NCBI GenBank assembly: GCA_023450335.1
Contig: JAEXHA010000167.1
Location: 1 to 7,864, forward strand
Length of the DNA stretch: 7,864 nucleotides
DNA from: Actinomycetes bacterium
GTDB lineage: Bacteria; Actinomycetota; Actinomycetes; Actinomycetales; Microbacteriaceae
Direction of reading: 5' to 3'
Part shown: in pieces, positions 6,365-7,864 of the stretch
How the letters are laid out: every line of letters starts with the position of its first letter
Numbering within the stretch: position 1 is the stretch's first letter
Position numbers and translations under genes: made by a program
Notes under the pieces: model-generated
What the model saw: only the letters and a program-made list of their open reading frames with translations
The model's database searches: none
Told to the model about the DNA's origin: nothing

Positions 6365-7705
6365 ATGCCCCCTCGCCAGCGCTACGCGCTCGTCGGCGCC
6401 GGTTCGCGCGCCCAGATGTACCTCGACGCCATCACCGGCATCCACTCGGACGCGGCCGAACTGGTCGCCCTCGGCGACGTCAACCCCGGGCGCATGGACT
6501 GGCACGCCACCCGCCTGGGCATCGACCCGCTGCGCTTCGCGCCCGCCGACCTGCCGGGCGTCGTGCGCGACCACGGCATCGATCGCGTCATCGTGACCTC
6601 ACCCGACGCCACCCACGCCGACCTCGTGGCATCCGCCCTGCATGCCGGCGCGGATGCCGTCGTCGAGAAGCCGCTGACCACCACCGAGGCGGGAGTGCGG
6701 ACGATCGCCGACGCGGTGGATGCCACGGGCCGTGCCGTGACGGTCACCTTCAACTACCGGTATTCGCCGCGCAACAGCGCGCTGAAGGAGGTCATCGCCT
6801 CGGGACGCATCGGCCAGGTCACGTCGGTGCATTTCGAGTGGGTGCTCGACACCGCGCACGGCGCCGACTACTTCCGCCGGTGGCACCGTGACAAGCAGAC
6901 GTCCGGGGGCCTGCTGGTGCACAAGTCCAGCCACCATTTCGACCTCGTGAACTGGTGGCTCGACGATGCGCCCACGCGCGTGTACGCCAGCGGTGGCCTC
7001 CGGTTCTACGGCGCCGAAGCCGCGGCGCGACGCGGCGTCGGCGCTCGCGCGCCACGGGGATCGGTCGATTCGCCGCTGCGCGATGCGTTCAGCCTCGACC
7101 TGCGCGAGGACCCGGCGCTGCGCGGTCTCTACTTCGATCAGGAGCAGTTCGACGGCTACCTGCGCGACCGTGACGTGTTCGACGCGGGCATCACCATCGA
7201 AGACAACCTCGCGCTGGTCGTGGACTACGCCGGCGGCGCCACGATGTCATATGCGCTCAACGCGCATTGCCCGTGGGAGGGCTACACGGTCGCCGTCAAC
7301 GGCACCCGAGGGCGCGCCGAGCTGACGGTCGTCGAACGCGGTTCGGTGCCCGTCGGGCCCTCGGGCCGCGTCGAGGCGATCGTCGACCCGAGTGCTTCGG
7401 GGTCGGGGCTCGGCGATGACGTGCGGCCCGTGGGCGAGCGACTCGTGGTGCAGGAGCATTTCGCGCCCGCGGTCGAGGTGCTCATCCCCGCGGGAGAGGG
7501 CGGTCATGGCGGGGGCGACGCGCAGCTGCTGCGCGAGGTGTTCGTGGGGGGCGGCGATGACCCGCTGGGCCGGGCGGCCTCCTGGCGCGACGGCGTACGC
7601 TCGGTGGCCGTCGGCATCGCCGGCAACCGGTCGCTGCAGAGCGGACAGGCCGTCACGGTGGCCGACCTCGACCTCGGCTCGGCGGTGCGCGCGCTCGTGG
7701 GCTGA
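6365..7705 (+). CDS. Gfo/Idh/MocA-family NAD(P)-dependent oxidoreductase
   Basis: This 446-residue cytoplasmic enzyme is longer than the 330-390 typical of the family. The N-terminal Rossmann fold shows the dinucleotide motif LVGAGSRAQMY (9-19), the TSPDATHADL strand (78-87) and the hallmark EKPL at 101-104, with Lys102 as the expected catalytic or cofactor-contacting lysine. The C-terminal domain carries GGLLVHKSSHHFDLVNWW (181-198), with His190 and Asp193 at conserved family positions. His186 stands where many members have Asp. The CPWEGYTVAVNGTRGRAEL segment (302-320) is typical of a long subfamily seen in glycan-utilisation loci. Start ATG at 6365 follows AGAAGG by six bases, and that ribosome site overlaps the stop of the permease gene, so the two are translated as one operon. 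It probably oxidises, reduces or epimerises a sugar or glycoside imported by this transporter. An NAD-dependent glycosidase step is an alternative. Specific reaction unknown. Confidence 0.9.
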   Translation: MPPRQRYALVGAGSRAQMYLDAITGIHSDAAELVALGDVNPGRMDWHATRLGIDPLRFAPADLPGVVRDHGIDRVIVTSPDATHADLVASALHAGADAVVEKPLTTTEAGVRTIADAVDATGRAVTVTFNYRYSPRNSALKEVIASGRIGQVTSVHFEWVLDTAHGADYFRRWHRDKQTSGGLLVHKSSHHFDLVNWWLDDAPTRVYASGGLRFYGAEAAARRGVGARAPRGSVDSPLRDAFSLDLREDPALRGLYFDQEQFDGYLRDRDVFDAGITIEDNLALVVDYAGGATMSYALNAHCPWEGYTVAVNGTRGRAELTVVERGSVPVGPSGRVEAIVDPSASGSGLGDDVRPVGERLVVQEHFAPAVEVLIPAGEGGHGGGDAQLLREVFVGGGDDPLGRAASWRDGVRSVAVGIAGNRSLQSGQAVTVADLDLGSAVRALVG

Positions 7706-7715
7706 TGCGGGGTCT

Positions 7716-7727
7716 GACGCCGGCGTC
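7716..7727. repeat. Perfect 12-base palindrome after the plus-strand operon
   Basis: GACGCCGGCGTC is fully self-complementary and lies 10 bases after the oxidoreductase stop. With no loop and no T run it is not a convincing terminator. It may be a remnant of the operon's original 3' end, which is cut off by the insertion sequence that begins some 15 bases later. Confidence 0.3.
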
Positions 7728-7741
7728 GCGGGTGTGCCGCC

Positions 7742-7864
7742 TAGGGCGTGTCTCCTAACCTCGGGGGTTGATAGCGGGCAGGCTTGAGTGGTGTCGCGGA
7801 CTTCTCTTCTCTCGGATGCTGAGTGGGCTCGGATCGAGCCGTTGATGCCGGCCGCGTCGGCCAA
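7742..7864 (+). mobile_element. Left end of an IS5-type insertion sequence (continues past the window)
   Basis: The transposase start at 7791 is preceded by about 50 bases that differ in style from the operon. They begin with an IS-like terminus around TAGGGCGTGTCTCCTAA (7742-7758). The exact left boundary is uncertain by a few bases; CTAG at 7741-7744 or TA within it could be part of a target duplication, but the right end is outside the window so this cannot be confirmed. The element inserted downstream of the oxidoreductase stop, leaving that gene intact. Confidence 0.65.
7791..7864 (+). CDS. IS5-family transposase, N-terminal fragment (runs off the window edge)
   Basis: Only 24 codons are visible, read as (GTG)SRTSLLSDAEWARIEPLMP and a few Ala/Ser residues. 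The LLSDAEWARIEPLMP block is characteristic of the N-terminal helical domain of IS5-family DDE transposases of actinobacteria, which usually precedes a RRGRP motif. The GTG at 7791 is chosen because the Ser-Arg-Thr start is usual in this group; another GTG directly before it at 7788 is in frame. There is only a weak AGG upstream, as is common for transposases. The gene is partial only because the window ends, not because of visible damage. Confidence 0.8.
   Translation, partial: MSRTSLLSDAEWARIEPLMPAASA

Noticed and set aside
5431..6366. Long minus-strand open frame of 311 codons opposite the second permease gene
   Set aside because: The product is an Asp/Glu/Arg/His-rich low-complexity string, the usual antisense artefact of a membrane-protein gene.
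7247..7864. Minus-strand open frame running in from the right edge
   Set aside because: It overlaps the C-terminal part of the oxidoreductase and the start of the transposase antisense, and the translation matches no family I recognise.

Overview
The window looks like a high-GC actinobacterial chromosome segment, most likely from Microbacteriaceae and possibly Microbacterium-like. The basis is strong G/C preference at third codon positions, frequent GTG starts with AGGAGG-type ribosome sites, and the style of the sugar-transport genes. This placement is inference; there is no rRNA or marker gene to fix it.

Almost the whole window is one carbohydrate-uptake and utilisation locus built from two divergent gene sets. 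The minus-strand set runs leftward from about 4250: an ABC-transporter sugar-binding lipoprotein (2864-4177), a cytoplasmic (alpha/alpha)6-barrel, MGH1-like glycoside hydrolase (1133-2776), and a LacI-family repressor (67-1071). The plus-strand set runs rightward from about 4398: two CUT1-type permease subunits (4458-5402 and 5392-6354) and a Gfo/Idh/MocA-family oxidoreductase (6365-7705). No ATPase subunit is present, so the importer probably uses a shared, unlinked MsmK/MsiK-type ATPase.

The 280-base divergent control region (4178-4457) is the most informative non-coding part. Each arm has a recognisable promoter. Just at or after each predicted transcription start lies the same 16-base LacI-type operator, and the two copies face away from each other. 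The simplest reading is that the LacI-family protein encoded at the left end represses both arms until an imported sugar or derivative releases it.

Inferred workflow: the lipoprotein captures an oligosaccharide or glycoside, the MalF/MalG-like pair imports it, and the glycosidase and the NAD(P)-dependent oxidoreductase process it in the cytoplasm. The sugar cannot be read from the sequence.

Other structure: a perfect 12-bp stem-loop separates the binding-protein gene from the hydrolase gene and probably sets their expression ratio. At the right edge an IS5-type insertion sequence begins about 40 bases after the oxidoreductase stop; only its left end and the first 24 transposase codons are in the window. 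Positions 1-66, downstream of the repressor gene, are very GC-rich and show no gene or convincing terminator. There is no tRNA, rRNA, CRISPR array or phage gene, and I see no clearly unprecedented system. The most novel parts are the poorly classified hydrolase and its pairing with the oxidoreductase.
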